This document shows, in pieces, positions 44,539 to 52,053 of a stretch of DNA of 64,000 bases. The DNA comes from Lysinibacillus mangiferihumi (GTDB lineage: Bacteria; Bacillota; Bacilli; Bacillales_A; Planococcaceae). The notes beneath the pieces were generated by a model. That model saw nothing but the letters and a program-made list of their open reading frames with translations. It was not told where the DNA came from and ran no database searches. The first letter of the stretch is position 1; the number at the start of each line of letters is the position of its first letter. The stretch spans positions 62,001 through 126,000 of the forward strand of contig NZ_PYWM01000003.1 in assembly GCF_003049665.1 (NCBI RefSeq), in the 5' to 3' direction. A program made the translations under genes and the position numbers.

Positions 44539-45024
44539 GCTAATGGTAGAATCAAACGTATTGTTTTTAACATATGCCCTTCAAATAACTCATCAAATTC
44601 GTCAACTTGTTGAAAGCCCTTTGCGCTGTAGAATTGTCTACCAATTCTATTGTCTTTCTCAACGCATACAGTAAGCGAAGTTGCTCCTTGTAATCTTTGA
44701 ATACCGTTTTCCAGTAGAGCTGAACCGATGCCTTTATGTTGAGCGGTTGGAAGGAGGTAAATAGCGAATAACTCGGCTTGTCCCTCTTCATTAACATGTG
44801 AAAAATTAGCAAAGCCAATAAGAGATTCACCAACTGTTGCCACTAAAAAAGGGCTTGTTTGAAGATGGCATGTTAACCGTTTGTCACTATAGGCGGCTTA
44901 AAGAAATCTTCTTGAATATGCTTTGGTATGATTCCTTTTCATAGGTTGCAGTCCAAGATGTTTGTGCAATTTCTTGGACAGAAGAGATGTCATCTTCATT
45001 CATTTGTCGTATAATAAGTGTCAA
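44529..45024 (-). pseudogene. Frameshifted GNAT acetyltransferase gene
   Basis: The minus strand encodes a complete GNAT in three frames. TTG at 45024 (after TAGGTGAT) begins TLIIRQMNEDDISSVQEIAQ. Near 44938 the sense moves to a frame reading IIPKHIQEDFF. Near 44896 it moves again to YSDKRLTCHLQTSPFLVATVGESLIGFANFSH, joining the acetyl-CoA part (QHKGIGSALLENG) that stays open to 44529. Two single-base changes would explain it. Sequencing error is possible but two close hits make decay more likely. Confidence 0.8.
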
Positions 45025-45099
45025 TATATATCACCTACAATTTCAATAATTTCTATATATTGTATCATATAACATAACGACAAAAGGGGGGATGTTTTT

Positions 45100-45513
45100 A
45101 TGCAAGTTTTAGAAAAAGCATTTGGTTATATTACCCGAAACTATGACGATCGGATTCAGGTCCTTGTATTTGAGCAAAATACAGAGGGAGCAGGCATTCA
45201 AATTCCAAAAGGTACAATTGAAGACGGAGAGACGCCACTTGAAGCAGTTATACGAGAGATGGTGGAGGAAACGGGTTTAACAAATTTAGAAGTACAAGGC
45301 CTTATCGCACAGGATTATGCCGAGCATTATTCAGGAGCATTGCAAAAACGCTATTTTTTCCATTTAACTTCAAATGAGTCCCAACATACTTGGCAACACA
45401 ATCCAACAGGCTTAAACGAGGGCAACTTACAGTTTACGTTTTATTGGATTGAAAAGGAACATGACGTTGAGCTCGCAAAAGGACATGGCGATTATTTATA
45501 TCGTATTGTCTAG
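45100..45513 (+). CDS. Nudix hydrolase
   Basis: 137 residues. The Nudix box runs from Gly38 to Leu60 (GTIEDGETPLEAVIREMVEE) with all metal-binding Glu residues. Substrate cannot be told; housecleaning of nucleotides is typical. AAAAGGGGGGATG gives a strong ribosome-binding site before the ATG. It converges with metC across a hairpin-rich region. Confidence 0.9.
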   Translation: MQVLEKAFGYITRNYDDRIQVLVFEQNTEGAGIQIPKGTIEDGETPLEAVIREMVEETGLTNLEVQGLIAQDYAEHYSGALQKRYFFHLTSNESQHTWQHNPTGLNEGNLQFTFYWIEKEHDVELAKGHGDYLYRIV

Positions 45514-45640
45514 TGCCAGTCACCCAAACAATTCTGAATTTTTAGGCAAAATAAAAACCCACTTAGATTTCGGCGGCTTACACTGTGCTCGCCAGAAATT
45601 CGAAGTGGGTTATGGTGCCAGTCACGCAAGTTTCTATTTT
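45511..45640. repeat. Convergent intergenic region with shared repeat and long hairpin
   Basis: GTGCCAGTCACCCAAACAAT and following TCTGAAT (45513-45539) match 35623-35649 at 25 of 27 positions. GGTGCCAGTCAC recurs at 45614. Between them AACCCACTT...GGCG and CGCC...AAGTGGGTT (45556-45612) form a long imperfect hairpin, probably a two-way terminator for the Nudix gene and metC. Confidence 0.7.
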
Positions 45641-46800
45641 TACGCTTTAGCGGCGATTTCTAATGCTTGGGCAAAGTCTGCAATTAAATCATCCACATGC
45701 TCCAAACCGACTGAGAATCGTAATAATCCATCCGTAATGCCACGTTTGATCCGTTCTTCGGGTTCCATTGCTGCATGGCTCATTTTTGCTGGGTAGGAAA
45801 GAATAGATTCCACACCACCAAGAGAAACAGCAAATACGGGAATCTTCATCGCTTCTACTAATGCTTTCGCTGCTGCATAATGAGGTAGGCGGAACGACAA
45901 GACAGCGCCTGCACTTGTACATTGGCTTTGATGAATGGCATAGCCAGGATGTGAGGCAAGACCTGGGTAATACACTTGCTCAACAAGGGAATTTGCTTCT
46001 AAAAACTGTGCAATCTTTTGTGCTGATGCAGCAGAACGGCTAAAACGTACATCGGTTGTTTTCATATTTTGTAGTAGTGTGAAGGAATCTTGTACACCTA
46101 AAATATTACCAAAAGAATTTTGGATGAAATACAGGTCATTTCCGAGTTGTTCATCTGCTGTTACAGTGAGTCCTGCAATAATATCTGAGTGACCAGATAA
46201 AAACTTCGTTGCACTATGAATGACAACGTCTACACCTAAGTCTAGAGGTCGTTGGTGTAAAGGTGTCATAAATGTATTATCTAAAAACGTTAGACATTGA
46301 TGTTGTTTAGCTAGTGCGACTATTGCACGGATATCTGTAATCCCTAATGTAGGATTCGATGGTGTCTCCATGTAGAGAAGCTTTGTAGCAGGTGTAATGG
46401 CTGCTTCAACCGCTGCTATATCAGTAAAATCCACGAACGTATGCGTAATACCGAATCGAGGTAATACTTTTGACACAAAGCGGTATGTTCCACCATAAAC
46501 GTCCTCTGTAATGACAATGTGATCACCTTGTGATAATAACATTAAGGCTGCGGAAACCGCTGCAATACCAGAGGAGAAGGCATGTGCACGAACGCCACCT
46601 TCAAGCTCGGCAACGGCTTTCTCTAACGCATCACGTGTTGGGTTACCAGAACGTGCATAATCGTATTCACCGAATTCATCGATGCTTTCTTGGTGAAATG
46701 TTGAAGAAACATATAGTGGTACATTAACCGCACCTTTTTTATTTTCGTAGCCATCACGCACACCTGCGTGGATAAGCGCTGTTTCAATATGTTGTTTCAT
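45640..46800 (-). CDS. metC: Cystathionine beta-lyase (MetC type)
   Basis: 386 residues, PLP-dependent Cys/Met metabolism family. SSTFHQESIDEFGEYDYARSGNPTRDALE is the N-terminal signature, and the PLP lysine is in VIHSATKFLSGHSD. It cleaves cystathionine to homocysteine. The start ATG lies three bases after metI, and AGGCATAGAA serves as its weak site, so it is coupled to metI as in B. subtilis metI-metC. Gamma-lyase activity cannot be excluded from sequence. Confidence 0.87.
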   Translation of the reverse strand: MKQHIETALIHAGVRDGYENKKGAVNVPLYVSSTFHQESIDEFGEYDYARSGNPTRDALEKAVAELEGGVRAHAFSSGIAAVSAALMLLSQGDHIVITEDVYGGTYRFVSKVLPRFGITHTFVDFTDIAAVEAAITPATKLLYMETPSNPTLGITDIRAIVALAKQHQCLTFLDNTFMTPLHQRPLDLGVDVVIHSATKFLSGHSDIIAGLTVTADEQLGNDLYFIQNSFGNILGVQDSFTLLQNMKTTDVRFSRSAASAQKIAQFLEANSLVEQVYYPGLASHPGYAIHQSQCTSAGAVLSFRLPHYAAAKALVEAMKIPVFAVSLGGVESILSYPAKMSHAAMEPEERIKRGITDGLLRFSVGLEHVDDLIADFAQALEIAAKA

Positions 46801-46803
46801 TTT

Positions 46804-47919
46804 CTATGCCTCTTTTCTCAGCGTATCAAACACTTGTTTTAAATCTGCAATTAAATCTTCAGCCTCTTCAATGCCGACAGAAAAGCGTAGTAAACGATCG
46901 CAAACGCCGCGTGCTACACGTTCCTCGTAAGGCATATCGGCATGTGTTTGTGTAGCAGGGTACGTGATAAAGCTTTCAACGCCACCAAGACTCTCTGCAA
47001 AAATAATTAACTTTAAGTTACGAAGAAATGGGTCAATCCATTCTGGCTTTTGTAGTCGGAATGACAACATACCACCTTTGCCCGTATATAATACGTCTGT
47101 GACAAGTTCTTCTTCCTCTAAATAAGCAGCAATCGCTTTGGCATTGGCATCATGTTGTTTTAAGCGAAGATGTAACGTTTTTAAGCCACGAATCAATAAC
47201 CAAGAATCCATTGCTCCTAGTACCATTCCACTACCATTATGAATAAAGCCGAGACGTTCGGATAGCTCAGCACCTTTTGAGACAACTAAACCGGCTAATA
47301 CGTCATTATGTCCGCCAATATACTTTGTTGCAGAATGCAGTACAATATCGGCACCTAGTTCAATTGGTCGTTGGAAGTAGGGTGTATAAAAAGTATTATC
47401 TACGATTAGCAATGCACCATGTTGATGGGCAAGCTCAGCATACACTTTGAGATCAAATTCCTGCATAAGTGGGTTTGTTGGTGTTTCGATAAAGAGGGCA
47501 CGTGTATTGTCATTGATTAACGCCTCTACTTGCTCAAGCGATTCAAATTTAGAATAGATTGGTTTAATATTGTATGTTTCTTTAAAAAAGTTAAAAAGAC
47601 GATATGTACCACCATATAAATCATCTGGTACGATGAGTTCATCTCCTGGTTTAAATAGAGACATTACAAGTTGGATTGCAGCCATACCGGAACTACAGGC
47701 AAAGCCAGCGTCGCCACCTTCTAAATCTGCAATACCTGCTTCTAAAATGGCACGCGTTGGGTTTTTTGTACGAGCGTAGTCAAATCCTGTCGATTCACCG
47801 ATCCCTGTATGTTTATAGGCCGTTGATAAATGAATGGGCGGGCTAACAGCGCCAGTTCTAGGGTCACTCAAATTGCCAAGCTGTACAAGTTTTGTTTCAA
47901 TACGTCTATTGTTTGTCAT
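46804..47919 (-). CDS. metI: Cystathionine gamma-synthase / O-acetylhomoserine (thiol)-lyase, MetI type
   Basis: 371 residues, same PLP family as MetC. The N terminus has QLGNLSDPRTGAVSPPIHLSTAYKH, and the PLP lysine is in LHSATKYIGGHNDVLAGLV. It joins cysteine to an activated homoserine. B. subtilis metI is read through a SAM riboswitch, but none is visible here. The leader has a CodY-like box and a hairpin. First gene of the metI-metC pair. Confidence 0.87.
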   Translation of the reverse strand: MTNNRRIETKLVQLGNLSDPRTGAVSPPIHLSTAYKHTGIGESTGFDYARTKNPTRAILEAGIADLEGGDAGFACSSGMAAIQLVMSLFKPGDELIVPDDLYGGTYRLFNFFKETYNIKPIYSKFESLEQVEALINDNTRALFIETPTNPLMQEFDLKVYAELAHQHGALLIVDNTFYTPYFQRPIELGADIVLHSATKYIGGHNDVLAGLVVSKGAELSERLGFIHNGSGMVLGAMDSWLLIRGLKTLHLRLKQHDANAKAIAAYLEEEELVTDVLYTGKGGMLSFRLQKPEWIDPFLRNLKLIIFAESLGGVESFITYPATQTHADMPYEERVARGVCDRLLRFSVGIEEAEDLIADLKQVFDTLRKEA

Positions 47920-47952
47920 GTCGTCACTCTTTTCTTCATCGTTAATTTAGAA

Positions 47953-47975
47953 AGAGTCCACACTAGGGGGACTCT
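47953..47975 (-). promoter_or_regulatory. Leader hairpin upstream of metI
   Basis: AGAGTCC and GGACTCT pair around a CCCTAGTGT loop about 35 bases before the metI start, followed on the minus strand by TTTCT. The T-run is weak, so attenuation is only possible. Just upstream, ATTCTATTAAGGAAT is a near-palindrome resembling a CymR site. Confidence 0.45.
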
Positions 47976-48031
47976 ATTCCTTAATAGAATAATTCAATTA
48001 GTATCTTCAATTTTCTCTATAATTGTTACTT

Positions 48032-48077
48032 AATTTAACATGGAAAGTACAGAAGGACAAGATGATTTCAGAAAATT
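48032..48077 (-). promoter_or_regulatory. Candidate metI promoter with adjacent CodY-like box
   Basis: On the minus strand TTGTCC (48055-48060) and TAAATT (48032-48037) have 17-base spacing. Directly upstream, AATTTTCTGAAATCA (complement at 48063-48077) matches the CodY motif AATTTTCWGAAAATT at 12 of 15 positions. No SAM riboswitch motif was found in 47920-48160. Confidence 0.5.
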
Positions 48078-48160
48078 ACATAGATTATTGAAAATAAATC
48101 ATGTAGGAATAGTAGGGGATTGATGTTTGACAATGAAAAGAGGCTTGAAAGAGGCACAAA

Positions 48161-48214
48161 TAAAAAAGCTATAGATTCGTTTTCGCGTAGCACGAAAATA
48201 TCTATAGCCTTTGT
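48161..48214 (-). terminator. Terminator of mscL (minus strand)
   Basis: GGCTATAGAT and ATCTATAGCT, extended by TTTTCG/CGAAAA, flank a GTGCTACG loop. On the minus strand TTTTTTA follows. Confidence 0.85.
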
Positions 48215-48234
48215 GGCACATAATGCCTTGTCCA

Positions 48235-48624
48235 TTATGCTTGTTGTTTTTTTAATAAATCTCGAATTTCTTTTAACAGTTCTTCTTTTGCATCTAGCAC
48301 AGGTGTCGGTTCCTCTACAACCGCTTCCTCTTTTTTTCTAGTAAATTTCGTCATAAGACGTAATGCTAAGAAAATAGCAAAGGCGATAATTAAAAAATCA
48401 ATAATTGATTGTAAAAATATACCTAACTTTACTTGAGCTGTACCAGAACCAAACATAAAGCTTTCAGTTAAATCAATGCCGCCTGTTAACACACCGACTA
48501 ATGGCATAATAATATTCTCTACTAAGGAGGTAACGATTTTCCCGAAAGCCCCACCAATTACAACGGCAATCGCTAAATCAATTATATTGCCTTTCATAGC
48601 AAATTCCTTAAAGTCTTTCCACAT
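48235..48624 (-). CDS. mscL: Large-conductance mechanosensitive channel
   Basis: 129 residues. It opens under membrane tension and protects against osmotic downshock. [30 protein letters not shown] is the amphipathic start plus pore helix, and a second helix ([15 protein letters not shown]) precedes the charged C-terminal bundle. The ATG at 48624 lies after GGGAGG; an ORF start 12 codons upstream would be before that site. Confidence 0.94.
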   Translation of the reverse strand: MWKDFKEFAMKGNIIDLAIAVVIGGAFGKIVTSLVENIIMPLVGVLTGGIDLTESFMFGSGTAQVKLGIFLQSIIDFLIIAFAIFLALRLMTKFTRKKEEAVVEEPTPVLDAKEELLKEIRDLLKKQQA

Positions 48625-48792
48625 ATAATATATCCTCCCTATAATTATCCAAAAAAACAATCGAATTGTATTCTACTATATTACCCTAATTATAATCAAC
48701 TATAAACATAGGAAAAAGAAAGAAAAAATCTACAACATAAAACGGTAAATTTGGTAATATAGAAGTAGACAAAGAATGATTAGGTGTGACAT

Positions 48793-49488
48793 ATGGCGAA
48801 AAAAAAACAAAAGAAACCATTGCTATCTCCAAGCATGAAGATGGGGATGATAGCACTATTAATCCCTGTAGCCATTACTGTATATGTACTTGCTTTTTTT
48901 GCTTGGAAGGAGCTACAAACATTCCCTATTTTCGAAAAACTTGCACAACAAAAGGCGATTGAAGAAATACAGCAGCATTTCGACATGAACATTCCAGAAC
49001 AATATATTCCGGTGTATGTTGCTGCCGAGGAGAAATATGGCGTGCCTTGGACATTGTTAGCTGCCCATCATCGTATTGAAACACGATTTTCTTCCATGAA
49101 ATCACTTGTTTCGCCAGCAGGGGCAGTCGGACATCTGCAATTTATGCCTTGTACTTTTGTAGGATGGAAACATCCAACTTGTGAGGGATTAGGTAAGGGC
49201 AATATTACAAAGGCAGAGCTGATGAATCCCGAAACCATTAAAAAATATGGAGGCTACGGTGTCGATGCCAATGGAGATGGTGTAGCGGATCCCTATGATA
49301 TCGAAGATGCTGTATTTAGTGCGGCCAATTATTTATCAAAGTATGGCGCGGCAAAAGGTGACGTAAAACGAGCCGTTTTCAATTATAATCATAGCGAAGA
49401 ATACGTTAAAAATGTCTTACATTACTATAATTTGTATAATGATTACCACGATGAATTAAAAACAGCCGTCCTTCTTAATGCAAAATAA
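48793..49488 (+). CDS. Membrane-anchored lytic transglycosylase-type murein hydrolase
   Basis: 231 residues. One signal-anchor helix (about 17-40) places the catalytic domain outside. VPWTLLAAHHRIETRF carries the likely catalytic Glu, and SPAGAVGHLQFMPCTFVGWKHPTC and DANGDGVADPYDIEDAVFSAANYL are typical of soluble lytic transglycosylase-like enzymes with a calcium loop. TAGGTGTG precedes the ATG. B. subtilis YocA looks similar from memory. Confidence 0.85.
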   Translation: MAKKKQKKPLLSPSMKMGMIALLIPVAITVYVLAFFAWKELQTFPIFEKLAQQKAIEEIQQHFDMNIPEQYIPVYVAAEEKYGVPWTLLAAHHRIETRFSSMKSLVSPAGAVGHLQFMPCTFVGWKHPTCEGLGKGNITKAELMNPETIKKYGGYGVDANGDGVADPYDIEDAVFSAANYLSKYGAAKGDVKRAVFNYNHSEEYVKNVLHYYNLYNDYHDELKTAVLLNAK

Positions 49489-49490
49489 TA

Positions 49491-49519
49491 AAAGAGCCAT
49501 CTAAACGATGGCTCTTTTT
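49491..49519. terminator. Bidirectional terminator
   Basis: AAAGAGCCATC and GATGGCTCTTT flank TAAAC, with T-runs on both sides. It ends the transglycosylase gene on plus and the stress membrane protein gene on minus. Confidence 0.92.
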
Positions 49520-49527
49520 GTACATAA

Positions 49528-49785
49528 TTACGTAGCTTTACGCATACTTTTAAGAATAATGCTTACAATGAAGATAAGCACAATTGCACCTATTAACGCT
49601 GGAAATACATAAAAATCGCTGACTTTCCAACCCCAGTTACCTAAAACCATACTACCTATCCAAGAACCGACAATCCCGGCAATAATATTACCAATAATGC
49701 CTCCAGGAACATCTTTTCCTAAAATGACGCCAGCTAACCAACCTAAAATTCCTCCGATGATTAAATACCAAATGAAACTGATCAT
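49528..49785 (-). CDS. GlsB/YeaQ/YmgE family stress membrane protein (YdaS-like)
   Basis: 85 residues with three hydrophobic helices and the family segments GGILGWLAGVILG and GGIIGNIIAGIVGSWIGSMVLG. The B. subtilis relative YdaS has the same length and is a SigB general-stress protein. A good SigB promoter at 49832-49856 supports that here. Molecular function unknown. GAGGAGAT precedes the ATG. Confidence 0.88.
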   Translation of the reverse strand: MISFIWYLIIGGILGWLAGVILGKDVPGGIIGNIIAGIVGSWIGSMVLGNWGWKVSDFYVFPALIGAIVLIFIVSIILKSMRKAT

Positions 49786-49831
49786 AATGATTCATCTCCT
49801 CAAAGTTAAGATATAATGGCATTACTTAGTT

Positions 49832-49856
49832 ATATCCTTTTTGGAGATAATTAAAC
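49832..49856 (-). promoter_or_regulatory. SigB-type promoter of the YdaS-like gene
   Basis: On the minus strand GTTTAA (49851-49856), 13 bases, then GGATAT (49832-49837). This fits the SigB consensus GTTTAA-N12/14-GGGTAT with one mismatch, about 45 bases before the start codon. Confidence 0.75.
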
Positions 49857-49898
49857 CTACATGACCGACCTTTTTATTTTTACAATGACTTCATCTGT

Positions 49899-50444
49899 TT
49901 ATTTCACTACTGTGGCACCTAAAGTATGTTCAAAATGACGCAAAGCCCAATCATGTCCAGCTGCATCAAAACTTGCTACTGCATGTGCATAAATAACAGT
50001 AGAAATGCCCAAATTATAAGCATCCACAGCTGTATGCAAAATACAAATATCTGTACAAACACCAACTAAATGAACTTCCTCGATGTTCCGTTCTTTTAAT
50101 AAAATGGCTAAATTTGTTCCTGCAAAGGCACTATAACGTGTTTTGTCGAGCCAAATCACGTTGTCCTTATACAAGTTATAGACTTCACCAACATGACCGT
50201 AAAGATTGCGACCCGATGTTCCGCGAATATTGTGAGGCGGAAAAAGCTTTGTTTCAGGGTGAAATGGATCGTTTTCTTCATGTAAATCATTAGCGAAGAC
50301 GACGACATTTTTTTCTACAATAAATTGTTCAATTAAATTTGCAATAGGCGTATCGAGTAATTGTCCTGGTTCCCCACACGTTAATTTACCATCTGTTGCT
50401 ACAAAATCATTTGTATAATCAATTACCAGTAATGCTTTTTTCAA
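49899..50444 (-). CDS. pncA: Nicotinamidase PncA (YueJ type)
   Basis: 181 residues, isochorismatase-like cysteine hydrolase. It deamidates nicotinamide to nicotinate in NAD salvage. The catalytic triad is Asp9 (IDYTNDF), Lys101 (DKTRYSAF) and Cys130 (VGVCTDIC), and Asp53/His55 are likely metal ligands. It is highly similar to B. subtilis YueJ as I remember it. Start is TTG at 50444, eight bases after AAAGGAGT (50453-50460); the upstream ATG lies beyond that site. Confidence 0.92.
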   Translation of the reverse strand: MKKALLVIDYTNDFVATDGKLTCGEPGQLLDTPIANLIEQFIVEKNVVVFANDLHEENDPFHPETKLFPPHNIRGTSGRNLYGHVGEVYNLYKDNVIWLDKTRYSAFAGTNLAILLKERNIEEVHLVGVCTDICILHTAVDAYNLGISTVIYAHAVASFDAAGHDWALRHFEHTLGATVVK

Positions 50445-50540
50445 TTTCGTCCACTCCTTTAGGCATGATTTCACTCTTTATCATGCCATATTTGGTTTTG
50501 GCTGTCAGAAAATTAGTTATATTTTAATATTAAGAATAGT

Positions 50541-50569
50541 TTGAAAATTGAACAAGGTGAGCGTATAAT
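50541..50569 (+). promoter_or_regulatory. Strong SigA promoter of the 35-codon peptide gene
   Basis: TTGAAA (50541-50546) and TATAAT (50564-50569) with exactly 17-base spacing, 25 bases before the ATG at 50595. Confidence 0.85.
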
Positions 50570-50594
50570 GTGAAAAAAGGAGAGGGGATAGTTT

Positions 50595-50702
50595 ATGAAT
50601 ATGACTGTTATGAAACGTTTAGATCGCCAAGGATTCTTTATTGCTGCGCTACATTTGGTGGTAATGTTAAATTTAGCTGCTGAGTTTTTATTGGCATCCT
50701 AA
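50595..50702 (+). CDS. Small hydrophobic peptide (35 residues), unrecognised
   Basis: 35 codons. MNMTVMKRLDRQGFF is followed by a hydrophobic stretch from IAALHLVVML to LAAEFLLAS that could form one membrane helix. A consensus promoter and AAAGGAGAGGGG before the ATG give it near-ideal expression signals, so it is likely translated. I do not recognise it. A five-codon ORF (MLDLY) and a terminator follow, then the racemase-like gene. It could be a membrane peptide, a toxin-like peptide or a leader peptide. Confidence 0.65.
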   Translation: MNMTVMKRLDRQGFFIAALHLVVMLNLAAEFLLAS

Positions 50703-50734
50703 TCTCTTAAAAATCTAATAGAAAGGTGAGTACA

Positions 50735-50752
50735 ATGCTTGACCTATACTAA
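50735..50752 (+). other. Five-codon minigene MLDLY before a terminator
   Basis: ATG CTT GAC CTA TAC TAA, preceded by AAAGGTGAG with good spacing. The stop codon is directly before the terminator stem. A ribosome here would touch the stem, so translation could affect termination. It may also be chance. Confidence 0.35.
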
Positions 50753-50796
50753 AACAACCGTGAAGGCAATTTCGTCGTAATACACGGTTGTTTTTT
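50753..50796 (+). terminator. Terminator between the peptide gene and the racemase-like gene
   Basis: AACAACCGTG (50753-50762) pairs with CACGGTTGTT (50783-50792), then Ts. No good promoter is visible between it and 50878, so read-through may drive the downstream pair. Confidence 0.88.
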
Positions 50797-50877
50797 GTTG
50801 CCTATTGTGAAGTAGACAAGCATTTCCGCGTATTTTTCTAGTACTTGACCAATATAAATCATACGAGGGGGGAATAA

Positions 50878-52053
50878 ATGACAACGAGATTTCAACAGGC
50901 TTTCCATGGCATAGAGCGCCCATTTGCTTGGTTAGACCTTGATGCACTTGATGATAATATTGCAACGGTGCAACAAGCTTGTGGGCAAAAAAAAATTCGT
51001 ATAGCAACAAAATCAATACGCTCGGTGGAGGTGTTGCAATATCTACAACAACATCTTTCGAATATAACAGGATTTATGACATTTACCGCGGCAGAATCCA
51101 TCTTTTTACTCCAAAGAAATTTCGATGATGTACTGCTTGGTTATCCTGTTATGGAAGACATGGCTGTACGTCAACTATTGCACTATGTAAAAGAGGGAAG
51201 AACCGTCACATTTATGGTGGATAGATGTGAGCAAGTTGCGTTTTTAGAAAAAATAGGAGCGGAGCTTGATGTAAAGGTATCCATCTGTATCGATATTAAT
51301 TTATCTACTGATTTTAAAGTACTTTATTTTGGTACAAAGCGCTCATCTCTTGACTCGCTGGAGTCTATCACGCCTTTTTTAACTTATATAAAACAGCAGT
51401 CCCATATAGAAGTTGTAGGCGTTATGGGATATGAGGCGCAATTAGCTGGTGTTGGAAATCGACCTGCTAATGCTATAAAAGGTAGGCTAATAGATTTCAT
51501 GCAAACACAAGCCAAAAAGCAAGTAACCCAATTTCGTAGATTAGCTATTGCGCATGTAAAAGCTTATTTTCCTCGATTACGCTTTGTTAATGGTGGAGGT
51601 ACAGGCAGTATGACCTATACTGCGGAGCAGAAAGAAGTGACAGAAATGACAGTTGGTTCAGCATTTTATGCACCAGCCCTTTTTGATCAATTTGCCCATT
51701 TGCAACTGTCAAAAGCAGCAGGCTTTGCACTCCGTGTGACGCGGAAACCTGCGCCTAATATTGTTGTCTGTCATGGTGGTGGTTATCCAGCGTCTGGAGC
51801 AATGGCGAATGATCGATACCCGGCATTTTACGAGCCGAACTATTTTTCCTTTCTTCGTTTAGAAGGAGCCGGAGAAGTGCAAACACCGATTAAGGTAAAA
51901 GGCAAAACACTCATAATTGGGGATACCATCTATTTTCGCCATGCAAAGGCCGGAGAGCTTTGCGAAAGATTTCAAACACTTCATGGCATAAGGCAAGACG
52001 AATATGTAGGTAGCTTTGCGACGTACAGGGGGGATGGTCAATGTTTTCTGTAG
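50878..52053 (+). CDS. Alanine racemase-like fold-type III PLP enzyme
   Basis: 391 residues. The N-terminal barrel has FAWLDLDALDDNIATV and RIATKSIRS with the PLP Lys45, and VNGGGTGSMTYT is the phosphate-binding part. The C-terminal beta domain has CHGGGYPASG. This is the group annotated amino-acid deaminase/aldolase or D-threonine aldolase-like; the true substrate is not known. GAGGGGGGA precedes the ATG. It overlaps the FAD oxidase gene by 13 bases, so the pair is coupled. Confidence 0.82.
   Translation: MTTRFQQAFHGIERPFAWLDLDALDDNIATVQQACGQKKIRIATKSIRSVEVLQYLQQHLSNITGFMTFTAAESIFLLQRNFDDVLLGYPVMEDMAVRQLLHYVKEGRTVTFMVDRCEQVAFLEKIGAELDVKVSICIDINLSTDFKVLYFGTKRSSLDSLESITPFLTYIKQQSHIEVVGVMGYEAQLAGVGNRPANAIKGRLIDFMQTQAKKQVTQFRRLAIAHVKAYFPRLRFVNGGGTGSMTYTAEQKEVTEMTVGSAFYAPALFDQFAHLQLSKAAGFALRVTRKPAPNIVVCHGGGYPASGAMANDRYPAFYEPNYFSFLRLEGAGEVQTPIKVKGKTLIIGDTIYFRHAKAGELCERFQTLHGIRQDEYVGSFATYRGDGQCFL

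Noticed and set aside
48120-48341. 73-codon plus-strand ORF overlapping mscL
   Set aside because: Antisense to the mscL end and terminator, with no site and no family resemblance.
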